A stretch of 45,178 bases of DNA. It comes from Candidatus Omnitrophota bacterium. Lineage in GTDB: Bacteria; Hinthialibacterota; Hinthialibacteria; Hinthialibacterales; Hinthialibacteraceae. Shown here piece by piece: positions 17,436 to 25,066 of this stretch. Position 1 is the first letter of the stretch, and every line of letters starts with the position of its first letter. The stretch lies in contig JBFMBP010000012.1 in assembly GCA_040755155.1 (NCBI GenBank), positions 1-45,178 on the forward strand, written 5' to 3'. A program made the position numbers and the translations under genes. The notes under the pieces were generated by a model. That model was given only the letters and a program-made list of their open reading frames with translations, searched no databases and was not told the DNA's origin.

Positions 17436-17972
17436 TCTTCTTTCCTCCGTGAAAGTATACAATATCAATTATATATAAAACAAATAATTACACTTTGGAA
17501 TAATATTAAATATAATATTATTGGAAAGCGATTCAATCAGCATTTCAATTATTGTCTATAGTATTTCTCCTAATCAAAAAATAATTGGAGCATATTAGCG
17601 TAATATGTTGATAATGTGTAGGTTCAATCGAAAAAATTCAGAAAAAAATTAAGTGCGACGGTCATGATACTATAATGAACGCGAAACGATTTCTCTATAG
17701 CTTCATTCCATCTTCGCCCGGCTTCTTGGAAAAACTTACATTATTCGATTTTTATATGCGGCAATGATATAATTTGGAAGGGCAGGCATTTTCAAATCCA
17801 TAGAAAAAACCATCCAATCTCCAATAAATCTTATAAAGAAAAAAAAACTTGAAAAAACAATGAAAATTCTTGATTTTCATAGATGTATTATGTAAAAATA
17901 TTTTATCTAAGGATCGATTCATCGAAAATATTTCGCTTCAGCCATTCGAATGAATGATGAATGAGGAACGCT
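17436..17972. other. AT-rich intergenic region with inverted repeat before a pseudopilin gene
   Basis: No gene is seen in this 537-base gap, which is markedly richer in A and T than the rest of the window. A perfect 8-bp inverted repeat (ATGAAAAT/ATTTTCAT, 17860-17880, five-base loop) lies about 90 bases upstream of the pseudopilin and might be an operator or leader hairpin. No convincing -35/-10 pair could be assigned. Confidence 0.45.
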
Positions 17973-18572
17973 ATGATAAAAAAGAAATTGAATGTTTCTC
18001 CCGCTTTCACCCTGATCGAACTGCTTATCGTCGTCGCCATCATCGGCATTTTGGCCGCCATCGCCGTCCCCAATTTTCTGAATGCGCAAATGCGCGCCAA
18101 AATCGCCAAAGCGGAATCCGAAATGAACTCTATTCACACGGCGCTCGAAGCCTATCGCGTCGACAATTCCATCTATCCCCCCTGGTTGGATGCGAACGGC
18201 GTACAAAAGAATCCCGTCAACCGCCGGTTGATTCCCTTAACCACCCCGATTTCTTATATCTCCACCGTTCCGCAAGATCCGTTTCTCTACGGCCCTCCCG
18301 GCGCCCGCATTAACGAGAGTCAGGACGCCGCCTATGTTACCTACGACTATACCGATGCCTGGAGCCGCATCCATTTCGGCAAATTGACGGTCCTGCCCGT
18401 GCAAGCGCGTTGCGCCGAATTCAAACTCACCAGCGCCGGCCCCGACTTTACCAATACTTGGGGCAATACGGTAACCTACATGGTCACGAACGGAATAAGC
18501 AGTTTAGGCGATCTAATCTTGTTGGGAGCGAAAGCGTCGAATCCTTGCGACGACGCGTTGGTAGGAAAATAG
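17973..18572 (+). CDS. Type II secretion/type IV pilin-like pseudopilin 1
   Basis: 199 residues with a class III prepilin leader: a short basic start, AFTLIELLIVVAIIGILAAIAVPNF with the conserved glutamate at mature position 5, then the amphipathic helix of a GspG-like pseudopilin (AEMNSIHTALEAY-type spacing). The C-terminal domain carries SAGPDF and NGISSLGDL, a motif shared with the other three pseudopilins of this window. The prepilin peptidase cleaves before the phenylalanine. The start at 17973 has AGGA six bases upstream; 17961 is the alternative. No pilus assembly or secretin genes are nearby, so it is an orphan. Convergent with the BMC genes. Confidence 0.85.
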   Translation: MIKKKLNVSPAFTLIELLIVVAIIGILAAIAVPNFLNAQMRAKIAKAESEMNSIHTALEAYRVDNSIYPPWLDANGVQKNPVNRRLIPLTTPISYISTVPQDPFLYGPPGARINESQDAAYVTYDYTDAWSRIHFGKLTVLPVQARCAEFKLTSAGPDFTNTWGNTVTYMVTNGISSLGDLILLGAKASNPCDDALVGK

Positions 18573-18584
18573 CGCCTGTTCGTT

Positions 18585-18887
18585 TTAATGAAAATCGGAG
18601 GCGCGGAGGACGATTTCGCCGTTCAGCTCGACTTCGTCGATGATGCCCATAACCATATCTTTGATGGGCGCCAGTTTGATTCCGAAAACGACGCGGGCGG
18701 CGCCGGGAGCGCCGCCGAGGAGGACAAGTTCGCCCTCGCCTGCGCCGACGTAATCGACGGCAACGGTAGCAGGACCGGCGGATTTTCCATCGGGGGTGAT
18801 AGGTTCGACCAACATCAGTTTGCGGCCTTCATAGGCGGGATGTTTGAGAGTAGATACCACGTTTCCAACAATGCGCGCGAGTTTCAT
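18585..18887 (-). CDS. BMC-P shell vertex protein 3 (EutN/CcmL family)
   Basis: A 100-residue single-domain EutN/CcmL (BMC-P) protein: MKLARIVGNVVSTLKHP at the N-terminus, KLMLVEPI, then VAVDYVGAGEGELVLL and a final IIDEVEL strand. Such proteins form pentamers that cap the vertices of bacterial microcompartment shells. It is the last of three tandem BMC-P genes; its ATG begins one base after the stop of the second. The pore loop after GAGEGE (GGAPGAARV) differs from the copies upstream, so the three pentamers are likely not interchangeable. No hexameric BMC-H gene or encapsulated enzyme is seen in the window. Confidence 0.88.
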   Translation of the reverse strand: MKLARIVGNVVSTLKHPAYEGRKLMLVEPITPDGKSAGPATVAVDYVGAGEGELVLLGGAPGAARVVFGIKLAPIKDMVMGIIDEVELNGEIVLRASDFH

Positions 18888-19172
18888 TCAGCATTTACCT
18901 TTCCTATCGGTCGAAAGGCTGTCCACGATGCCCACGATGGTTGCATCCGAGGGCATGGAATGATTTTTCCATATTTCAGCGGCGTCGCCGCCCTCGACGT
19001 AGAAAACCGTCTCTCCCCGTCCGACGTTGTTGTCGGGATCGACGGCGATGAGTGGTTTGCCGAAAGGCTGGCGGTTTTGATCCAACGGCTGCAAAACGCA
19101 GAACTTCATGCCGATGAAACTATGATGTTTTTGGGTGGCCCAAAGCGAGCCGATCACCGTGGCGAGATTCAT
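18888..19172 (-). CDS. BMC-P shell vertex protein 2 (divergent EutN/CcmL)
   Basis: A 94-residue EutN/CcmL-type protein (MNLATVIGSLWATQKHHSF, KFCVLQPL, IAVDPDNNVGRGETVFYVEG, ATIVGIVDSL). It is the most divergent of the trio: the VDxVGAGxGE loop reads VDPDNNVGRGE with two extra residues, and GSSAR becomes GGDAAEIW. The extra residues sit where the pentamer pore is formed in the family, so pore shape may differ. It starts 16 bases after the first BMC-P gene and runs straight into the third. Vertex role is by family; assembly with a shell encoded elsewhere is inferred. Confidence 0.85.
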   Translation of the reverse strand: MNLATVIGSLWATQKHHSFIGMKFCVLQPLDQNRQPFGKPLIAVDPDNNVGRGETVFYVEGGDAAEIWKNHSMPSDATIVGIVDSLSTDRKGKC

Positions 19173-19188
19173 GCGGCGGCCCCTCCCC

Positions 19189-19485
19189 TCAATTCGATCC
19201 CTTTTGGTAAACGATGTTTCCTTCGACTTCCAGGGTATCGGCGATAGCCATGATGACGGCGTCGACCGGCAGCCCCTCCGTCATCTCCGTGAGCCGGGCG
19301 GAGGAACCAGTAGCGCACACGACGACTTCGTCCTTCCCCGCGCCGACGGCGTCCGCCGCCACGACGAACGTACTGGTGGGCTTCATATCCAGGGATAAAT
19401 TTTGCACTAGAAGCAGCTTAAGCCCCGCCAATTTCGGGTCTTTCTGCGTTGCTACGACGGTTCCTACTACTTTCGCTAAAAACAT
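19189..19485 (-). CDS. BMC-P shell vertex protein 1 (EutN/CcmL family)
   Basis: This 98-residue protein is the most typical BMC-P of the trio: MFLAKVVGTVVATQKDPKL, KLLLVQNL, VAADAVGAGKDEVVVCATGSSAR and DAVIMAIADTLEV. It follows the acetyltransferase gene after 24 bases, so acetyltransferase and three vertex genes probably form one transcript. Triple BMC-P sets are known from Planctomycete/Verrucomicrobia-type compartments for fucose and rhamnose breakdown, but those clusters also hold BMC-H and aldolase genes, which are missing here. Confidence 0.9.
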   Translation of the reverse strand: MFLAKVVGTVVATQKDPKLAGLKLLLVQNLSLDMKPTSTFVVAADAVGAGKDEVVVCATGSSARLTEMTEGLPVDAVIMAIADTLEVEGNIVYQKGSN

Positions 19486-19509
19486 GCCTTCATCCTCGCT
19501 GATAAATGG

Positions 19510-20031
19510 TCATAATGGAACCGATCCGTTCGTCCCATTCGCCCCGTTGGACGCGGGAATGGGATTGGCGGACCGTTCGCAAACGACGATTCCTACAGCG
19601 GATTCGTCGCAATCCGGAAACTTATGGCATTTGATGCACTCCGCCCAGACTTTATGCGGCAGATCGGAACGATCCATCATCTCAAAACCCATCTTGAGAA
19701 AGAAATCGGGAATTTTGGTTAATGCGAATACGCGGTGAATTTTCAATTCCCGCGCTTCGTCGAGGCAATGCTGCACCAGGCTTTTTCCCCAGCCCTTTTT
19801 CCGCCCTTGCCGATCTACGACCAGAGATTTCACTTCCGCCAAATCCTCCCAGACAATATGCAACGCCGCGCAACCCTGAACCGAGCCATCCTCTTCCCAG
19901 ACGAAAAAGTCGCGGCAATTCTCGTAAAGCTCGCTCAAGGGACGAGGCAGCATAAATCCCTCCTTCATATAATCGTCGATCAGCTGTTTGATCCGGCGGA
20001 CATCGCCGACGCAAGCTCTACGCAGAACCAT
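19510..20031 (-). CDS. GNAT N-acetyltransferase, ArgA-type (short form)
   Basis: A 173-residue GNAT acetyltransferase. The acetyl-CoA loop is seen in VVDRQGRKKGWGKSLVQHC, and the end of the fold (FALTKIPDFFLKMGFEMMDR) followed by LPHKVWAECIKCHKFPDCDE is the mark of the short ArgA-like enzymes, which I recall as N-acetylglutamate synthase candidates for arginine synthesis. The C-terminal tail (NPIPASNGANGTNGSVPL) is low in complexity and might be a flexible extension. The start is taken at 20031 (MVLRRACVGD); 20070 is an alternative. It lies 24 bases upstream of three BMC-P genes, an unusual partnership, and the divergent agmatine deiminase lies beyond the second pseudopilin. Confidence 0.75.
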   Translation of the reverse strand: MVLRRACVGDVRRIKQLIDDYMKEGFMLPRPLSELYENCRDFFVWEEDGSVQGCAALHIVWEDLAEVKSLVVDRQGRKKGWGKSLVQHCLDEARELKIHRVFALTKIPDFFLKMGFEMMDRSDLPHKVWAECIKCHKFPDCDESAVGIVVCERSANPIPASNGANGTNGSVPL

Positions 20032-20256
20032 AATAATCGTTCTCAACCTTAATGATAAAGTATAGGACAATCATTTTATCACGAATGAGGAAAGGAACAA
20101 TGCAGACGCCCAATCGAAACTTATTCCTAGAAAATTATTGTTGGCGGATAAGCGGCAAACTCTTCTTCTCTCTTGTCAGGGAGGCAATCTATCTTTTACT
20201 ATTCTCTATATATAATCTTATTTATAGAAAACTCTCCCGGCAACCTGGAGGATGAC

Positions 20257-20859
20257 ATGCAATTGAAACGCAAAATGGGTTTTACGCTCATCGAATTATT
20301 AATCGTCGTGGCGATTATCGGCGTTTTGGCGGCCATCGCCGTTCCCAATTTTCTTAACGCGCAGACGCGCGCTCGCGTCGCCCGCACGAACGGCGACCTG
20401 CAAGCCTTAGGCATGGCGATCGATACTTACTTTCTCGATCATAATAAACATCCCAATAACCAATCCCACCTAACTGTAGATTTGAAAGGCTTGACGACGC
20501 CGGTTTCCTATATCAGCGGCGTCGGCTTCCGCGATATCTTCAAAGCGCAGCAAGGAAGTACGGGAAACAATCAGGAAAGTTATCTCTACTTCAATTATTT
20601 CTTCGAAGAGAAGGGACCGGGGAATTGGATGAACGCCATCAATCGTCCCGATTTAAGCACGAAGGGATATTGCCTCGCCAGCTGGGGGCCGGACCGTTGG
20701 CAGGACGCCATCGAATGGGTTTATGTGCAAACGAAATTGGGCGATCCCGCCGGCGGGCGCGCCCGCATGTATGCGCCCAGTAATGGACTCGTCAGTAAGG
20801 GCGATATCGGACGCTGGGGCGGCAACACGCCCGGATGTCCTATCATTGCAGGAGGCTGA
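20257..20859 (+). CDS. Pseudopilin 2
   Basis: A 200-residue pseudopilin with leader MQLKRKM followed by GFTLIELLIVVAIIGVLAAI, the class III signal cleaved by prepilin peptidase. The C-terminal domain is rich in tryptophan and ends with SWGPDR and APSNGLVSKGDIGRWGG, the motif also found in the other pseudopilins here. GGAGG lies seven bases upstream of the ATG at 20257, so the longer frame from 20173 is rejected. A TATAAT-like box at 20211-20216 lies in the AT-rich leader, without a good -35. It lies between the acetyltransferase-BMC cluster and agmatine deiminase, without pilus genes. Confidence 0.85.
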   Translation: MQLKRKMGFTLIELLIVVAIIGVLAAIAVPNFLNAQTRARVARTNGDLQALGMAIDTYFLDHNKHPNNQSHLTVDLKGLTTPVSYISGVGFRDIFKAQQGSTGNNQESYLYFNYFFEEKGPGNWMNAINRPDLSTKGYCLASWGPDRWQDAIEWVYVQTKLGDPAGGRARMYAPSNGLVSKGDIGRWGGNTPGCPIIAGG

Positions 20860-20947
20860 TCCGGCCGGCCATACCGTTGCAATCGATGTTTTCCCAAAAT
20901 TCTACGAACGCGATTTAGCGCAGCAATAAAAAATTACCGTTTTGCGT

Positions 20948-22030
20948 ATGGACTCGAAGATCCTTTCTCAAACGCCGCAACAACTTGGCTATTTCATGCC
21001 CGCCGAATGGGAGCGCCATGAAGCGACCTGGATCGCCTGGCCTCACAATCATTTGGACTGGCCGGGTAAATTCGCGCCTATTCCGTGGGTTTACGGCGAG
21101 ATCGCCCGCTATCTTTCCCTGGGCGAAATCGTCCGCATCATCGTCCCATCGAAACAGTACGAAGCTCGCGCCCGCAATATTATGACGCGGATCGGCGCCG
21201 ATTCGGCGAAGATCGAATTTTTTACTTTCCCTACCAATCGGAGTTGGACGCGGGATTACGGCCCTCTTTTTCTCAAGAGAAAAAACGGGAAAAGCCGCCT
21301 CGCCATCGCCCGCTTCCGCTTCAACGCCTGGGCCAAATACCGCAATTGGCGCAAAGACGACAAGATTTCCGAATGGGCGGCCCAGTCGTTGGGCTTGCCC
21401 CTGATTCCGGTCCAATGCCAAGGCCGGGACGTTGTACTGGAAGGCGGCGCCATCGACGTAAACGGACAGGGAACGCTTTTGGCCACGGAAGAATGTCTGC
21501 TGGACAGGGAGACGCAAGCGCGCAATCCTTATTTGACGCGGGAGGAATTGGAAAGCGTATTGCGCAGCGACCTCGGCGTTTCGAATATCCTCTGGCTCGG
21601 CGGCGGCATTGCGGGAGACGATACGCACGGCCATATCGACGATCTCTGCCGATTCGTTTCTCCTACAACAGTTGTTCTTTGCGAAGAGAAAAATCCGAAA
21701 GACGTCAATTACAAGCCTTTGCAAGAAAACCGCGAGCGATTGCAAGAAATGCGGTTGGAAGACAGAAGCAAGATCGAAGCCGTTCCGTTGCCCATGCCCC
21801 ATCCGCTCTATTTCGAGGGGACGCGCCTTCCCGCCAGCTACGCCAATTTCTACATCGCCAATGCGGCGGTTTTGGTTCCCACCTTCAACGATCCTAACGA
21901 CCGTATCGCACTCGGCATTCTCGGCGAGTTATTCGCGGATCGTCCTGCAATCGGCATACACGCCGTGGATTTGGTTTGGGGATTCGGAACCATCCACTGC
22001 CTCACCCAGCAACAGCCAAGCGCCAAATAG
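20948..22030 (+). CDS. aguA: Agmatine deiminase / peptidyl-arginine deiminase family
   Basis: The protein (360 residues) converts agmatine to N-carbamoylputrescine and ammonia in polyamine synthesis. Family motifs: PAEWERHEATWIAWPHN near the N-terminus, TRDYGP, EGGAIDVNGQGTLLATEEC, GDDTHGHIDDLCRF with the catalytic histidine, and the C-terminal GTIHCLTQQQP with the catalytic cysteine about ten residues from the end. All catalytic residues are present. The ATG at 20948 is used; a TTG two codons earlier is the only upstream option and neither has a strong ribosome binding site. Upstream gene spacing (88 bases) gives no operon proof. Confidence 0.9.
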   Translation: MDSKILSQTPQQLGYFMPAEWERHEATWIAWPHNHLDWPGKFAPIPWVYGEIARYLSLGEIVRIIVPSKQYEARARNIMTRIGADSAKIEFFTFPTNRSWTRDYGPLFLKRKNGKSRLAIARFRFNAWAKYRNWRKDDKISEWAAQSLGLPLIPVQCQGRDVVLEGGAIDVNGQGTLLATEECLLDRETQARNPYLTREELESVLRSDLGVSNILWLGGGIAGDDTHGHIDDLCRFVSPTTVVLCEEKNPKDVNYKPLQENRERLQEMRLEDRSKIEAVPLPMPHPLYFEGTRLPASYANFYIANAAVLVPTFNDPNDRIALGILGELFADRPAIGIHAVDLVWGFGTIHCLTQQQPSAK

Positions 22031-22187
22031 CAGCGGACTCCCGCCGCGCCACAGGAACCGCGAACATTCCCTTCCAAATAGTATTTCATTTTTAATTCAT
22101 TCCATGCCATAATAGAAGTAATTTGCGCTTCTACGAGACGAATTTCATTCATCGATTCCATCAATATTGGATAAGGGAGAACATATC

Positions 22188-23651
22188 ATGAAAAAGGGTC
22201 TTATTCTCATCGCTTTTCTGATTTTCGCAAACGGACTGGGGTGGGCGATTCCCGTCCATATGTCCAGCGTCATCGATTCGGACGGTCTAGCCATTATGAA
22301 GAATCCGCTCGATTTAGCCTCCAGCTCGTTCTGGATCGCTCAAAATCCAGCCCTTGCGCCGCCGGATCGTCCTTTGCCGCCGCCGGAAGAAATCCATAAG
22401 CAGTTGCAAGAACAACTCGCCGCTTTGGAGAAACAAAAACATAGTATGTTGGAAGAGAAAGAAAAGATCGAACATCGCATTCAAGAGATGCGGGAAGCGA
22501 AAGAACAATTCGCCCAACGCGACCGCGAACTGTCGGAAAGAGAAAAACAACTGGACGCCGCCTCCAAGGAATTGAAAGAACGCGAAGAAACCTTGGAGGA
22601 TCGAGAAAAAGAAATCGATCGGCAGCAAGAAGAATTAAACGACCAGGAGAATGATCTGAATAATAAACAAGAGGAATTGGAAGAACAGGAAGGAGAGTTG
22701 GAAGAGCGCCGGGAAGAATTGGATAGCCGCTCAGAAGAAATGGATAACAGGCAAAAGGAATTGGAGGAACAGCAAAATAACTTGAATCAAAAAGAAGAAG
22801 AGATTGCGCAGCGGCAAGAAGAATTAAACAACCGGGAGAACGATCTTAATAATAAACAACAGGAATTGGAAGAACGGGAAGGAGAGATGGGACGGCGCCA
22901 GGAAGAATTGAATGGCCGTTCGGAAGAGATGAATAACCAACAGCGGGAATGGGAGGAAAGACAAAATAACCTGAATCGAAAAGACGAAGAGATCGCCAGA
23001 CGTCAGGAGGAATTGAACCATTTTCAAGAAAAACTGAACCGGCGCGAAGAAGAGATCAATAACCCGCAAAGAAAAATGAAGGAACGGGAAAATCGTTTTC
23101 AGAATCCCGAAATGGAAATTATCCGGCGGCAAGAAGAAGCGAACCGGCGGAATCAAGAGTTCAACGACCGGCAGAGAAAATTGGAAGATTGGGAAAACGA
23201 GTTAAAGAGAAGAGACCAGGAATTCCAACAACGGAAAGACAATCTTAACCGCATCCAGGAAGAGATGAAGCGGCGGGATGAAGACTCGAAACAACGTTTC
23301 GCAGAAACCGATCGGCGCGAACGGGAATTTTCCGAACGAGAACAACCCCCGCGGGAGCGGGAAGACCGGATGAATCAACGGGAGTTCGATGCCAGTCCGC
23401 CCAATGGAGACCGTCCGGGCGATGTTCTATTGCACGCGTTGTTGTTGCTGCTCGTCATTTTGTGGATTTGGGCTTTGCAGAATTGCCTGAAGCGCAAGAG
23501 CGAAGATTTCCCCGCGGGCGGCGCTCACGACAAAGTAGTATGGACGATCGTTATTCTCCTCACGTTGTTCCTCGGCGCATTTCTCTACGTTTTCCTTGTT
23601 CATGGCCGGCAAGGACCCAGCGCAAGCGCTCCACGGCCTGCCGCCGTCTGA
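22188..23651 (+). CDS. Long coiled-coil protein with C-terminal PLDc_N-like membrane domain
   Basis: A 487-residue protein with a signal peptide (MKKGLILIAFLIFANGLGWA), a proline-rich spacer (around 60-75), a very long charged coiled coil from about 75 to 410 and two transmembrane helices at the C-terminus (about 418-440 and 452-475). The coil carries 63-residue repeats (nine heptads; see 22620-22997). The end, ILWIWALQNCL, then WTIVILLTLFLGAFLYVFL, follows the two-helix pattern of the PLDc_N domain found before phospholipase D-like nucleases, but no nuclease follows. Topology suggests a periplasmic rod anchored by its C-terminus. AAGGGAGA precedes the ATG at 22188. Function unknown; a spacer or envelope-tethering role is inferred. 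Confidence 0.72.
   Translation: MKKGLILIAFLIFANGLGWAIPVHMSSVIDSDGLAIMKNPLDLASSSFWIAQNPALAPPDRPLPPPEEIHKQLQEQLAALEKQKHSMLEEKEKIEHRIQEMREAKEQFAQRDRELSEREKQLDAASKELKEREETLEDREKEIDRQQEELNDQENDLNNKQEELEEQEGELEERREELDSRSEEMDNRQKELEEQQNNLNQKEEEIAQRQEELNNRENDLNNKQQELEEREGEMGRRQEELNGRSEEMNNQQREWEERQNNLNRKDEEIARRQEELNHFQEKLNRREEEINNPQRKMKERENRFQNPEMEIIRRQEEANRRNQEFNDRQRKLEDWENELKRRDQEFQQRKDNLNRIQEEMKRRDEDSKQRFAETDRREREFSEREQPPREREDRMNQREFDASPPNGDRPGDVLLHALLLLLVILWIWALQNCLKRKSEDFPAGGAHDKVVWTIVILLTLFLGAFLYVFLVHGRQGPSASAPRPAAV
22620..22997 (+). repeat. Two tandem 189-bp units inside the coiled-coil gene
   Basis: Unit 1 (22620-22808) and unit 2 (22809-22997) each encode 63 residues, from [RQ][RQ]QEELN to EEEIA/DEEIA, with nearly the same order of heptads. 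A degenerate third unit starts at 22998 (RRQEELN). This suggests growth of the coil by in-frame duplication. Confidence 0.8.
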
Positions 23652-23676
23652 TCGATCATATAGTTTCTATATAAAC

Positions 23677-23718
23677 AATTGGGGGCTGTTCGCTAGATTC
23701 GAACAGCCCCCAATTTTA
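23677..23718. terminator. Bidirectional rho-independent terminator
   Basis: A 16-bp stem (AATTGGGGGCTGTTCG paired with its complement, 23677-23715) with a seven-base loop is followed by TTTAC on the plus strand and preceded by AT-rich sequence that serves the minus strand. It separates the convergent coiled-coil and RidA genes. Confidence 0.9.
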
Positions 23719-23735
23719 CTCGTTGGATATTGCAA

Positions 23736-24119
23736 TTATTTCACGGCGACGATCGCGTCGATTTCGATATCCGCTCCCTTGGGCAACGCCGCCGCCTGGA
23801 TGCAGGCTCGCGCCGGTTTTCCCTGCGAGAAATACTCCTCGTAAATGGAGTTCAACTCGGCGAAGTTCTTGAGGTCGGTAAGGTAGATAGTAACTTTCAC
23901 GGCGTCGTCCAGCGCGGCGCCCGCCGCTTCGACGACGCTTTTTAAGTTCTCCAGCGTCTGCCGCGCCTGGGCGGCGAACGAATCCGCCGCCATCTGGCCC
24001 GTACCGGGATTCAAAGGAATTTGCCCGGAAACGAAAAGAAAGCCGTTAACCAAAACGCCGGGCGAATAAGGCCCCACCGGTTTCGGGCCGTCTTTAGGGG
24101 CAACGAATTGCTTATTCAT
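23736..24119 (-). CDS. ridA: RidA family reactive-intermediate deaminase
   Basis: A 127-residue RidA/YER057c/UK114 protein: PVGPYSPGVLVNGFLFVSGQ with the substrate-pocket residues, VKVTIYLTDLKNF, the conserved arginine in KPARACIQAAALPKGADIEI and the C-terminal EIDAIVAVK. RidA hydrolyses enamine and imine by-products of PLP enzymes such as 2-aminoacrylate, releasing ammonia in the cytosol. Length is normal for the family. It is the last gene of the minus-strand block and shares a bidirectional terminator. AAAGG precedes the ATG. Confidence 0.93.
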   Translation of the reverse strand: MNKQFVAPKDGPKPVGPYSPGVLVNGFLFVSGQIPLNPGTGQMAADSFAAQARQTLENLKSVVEAAGAALDDAVKVTIYLTDLKNFAELNSIYEEYFSQGKPARACIQAAALPKGADIEIDAIVAVK

Positions 24120-24217
24120 CGATATACCTTTCTTCTCAAATGCAGCAGCCTATTATCGTCCTATTTAAAAAAACAATCCAAGTTCCGTTCCCATGTCGTT
24201 CAGTCATAAAATTTGCG

Positions 24218-25027
24218 CTATTCTTTCTTGGCGGTTTGTTGTCCTGCCGTCAAATCCGTCCTTTGCGCGTTTTGCGGGATTTCGGGAACGATGGCTTCGG
24301 CGTTCAATCCCCGATCCAATAGGCATTCGCCGAAAAAAATCTCCGTCCGCGTCTCGCCTATGACGGCCAATTTTTTGGGGAGATTGGTTTTACGGTCCAC
24401 CCAGATCATCCGATCCGGTTCGATGCCGCGCATATCCTTTAAGGGTTGAATTTTCACGCGGTAGCAGGAAACGCCGTCCACCGTCTCTTGGTAAACGTCC
24501 GCATCCAAGTAGACCTTCTTCTCCAATTCGTCCAGGTTCAATTCCAAAAAACCGGCCAGTTGCATAAATTCCGGCAACGGCCCGCTCTCGTCCAGTTTCT
24601 CGATCGTCAGCGCATTGCCTTCGGGATCATAGGTATAAAGCAGCTTGCGTCCGCTATCGGCGAAATAAATCTTCATGGGTTTTTGATCCGTCGGGTCTTG
24701 CACGATCTCCCTTTCCGTCATTACGGAAGGAATAGGCCGATCATAGAGTTCGAGAACCAGGGAAGAATTGGCCGGACGAACTTTCTCCCCCGATTTAACA
24801 ACGATCAACCGCGCCCAAAGTTCTTCGATATGGCCGTTGGCATGCCGCGTTACTTGGTGAAAATCCGTTTGCAAATCGGCGATTTTTTCGAACGCTTTCT
24901 GCGCTCGTTCCAAAACCGTCCGCGGAGGAATGCGGGCGGGCTTGGCGTCGGAAACTTCCTGAGCGTAACCGCTGTTAATGGCGAAAAACAAGAAAAAAGG
25001 CAGAAATATTCTTCGATTGACAATCAT
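24218..25027 (-). CDS. LolA-like periplasmic lipoprotein-carrier fold protein
   Basis: The 269-residue protein has a signal peptide (MIVNRRIFLPFFLFFAINSGYA) and a LolA/LolB-like domain: the first helix ALQTDFHQVTRH-like region (IADLQTDFHQVTRHANG), repeated long beta strands with RMIWVDRKTNLPKKLAVIG, the usual antiparallel half-barrel, and a late FFGECLLDRGL. LolA carries lipoproteins across the periplasm; this one is longer than standard LolA (about 200) and may be a relative with another cargo. It follows GH57 after 39 bases on the same strand. AAGGA precedes the ATG. Likely periplasmic. Confidence 0.65.
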   Translation of the reverse strand: MIVNRRIFLPFFLFFAINSGYAQEVSDAKPARIPPRTVLERAQKAFEKIADLQTDFHQVTRHANGHIEELWARLIVVKSGEKVRPANSSLVLELYDRPIPSVMTEREIVQDPTDQKPMKIYFADSGRKLLYTYDPEGNALTIEKLDESGPLPEFMQLAGFLELNLDELEKKVYLDADVYQETVDGVSCYRVKIQPLKDMRGIEPDRMIWVDRKTNLPKKLAVIGETRTEIFFGECLLDRGLNAEAIVPEIPQNAQRTDLTAGQQTAKKE

Positions 25028-25066
25028 CTTATCATTCCTTGGAATGAGGAACGGCGTCCTCGTTGA

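Noticed and set aside
18588-19247. A 219-residue plus-strand ORF across the BMC genes
   Set aside because: The minus strand carries three separate EutN/CcmL matches with proper starts and stops, which explains the region.
20915-21802. A 295-residue minus-strand ORF
   Set aside because: It is antisense to agmatine deiminase, which has all catalytic motifs.
22620-23400. Regular repeats that could suggest a CRISPR array
   Set aside because: The repeats are in-frame coiled-coil codons without unique spacers of fixed length, in a long gene with signal peptide and membrane end.
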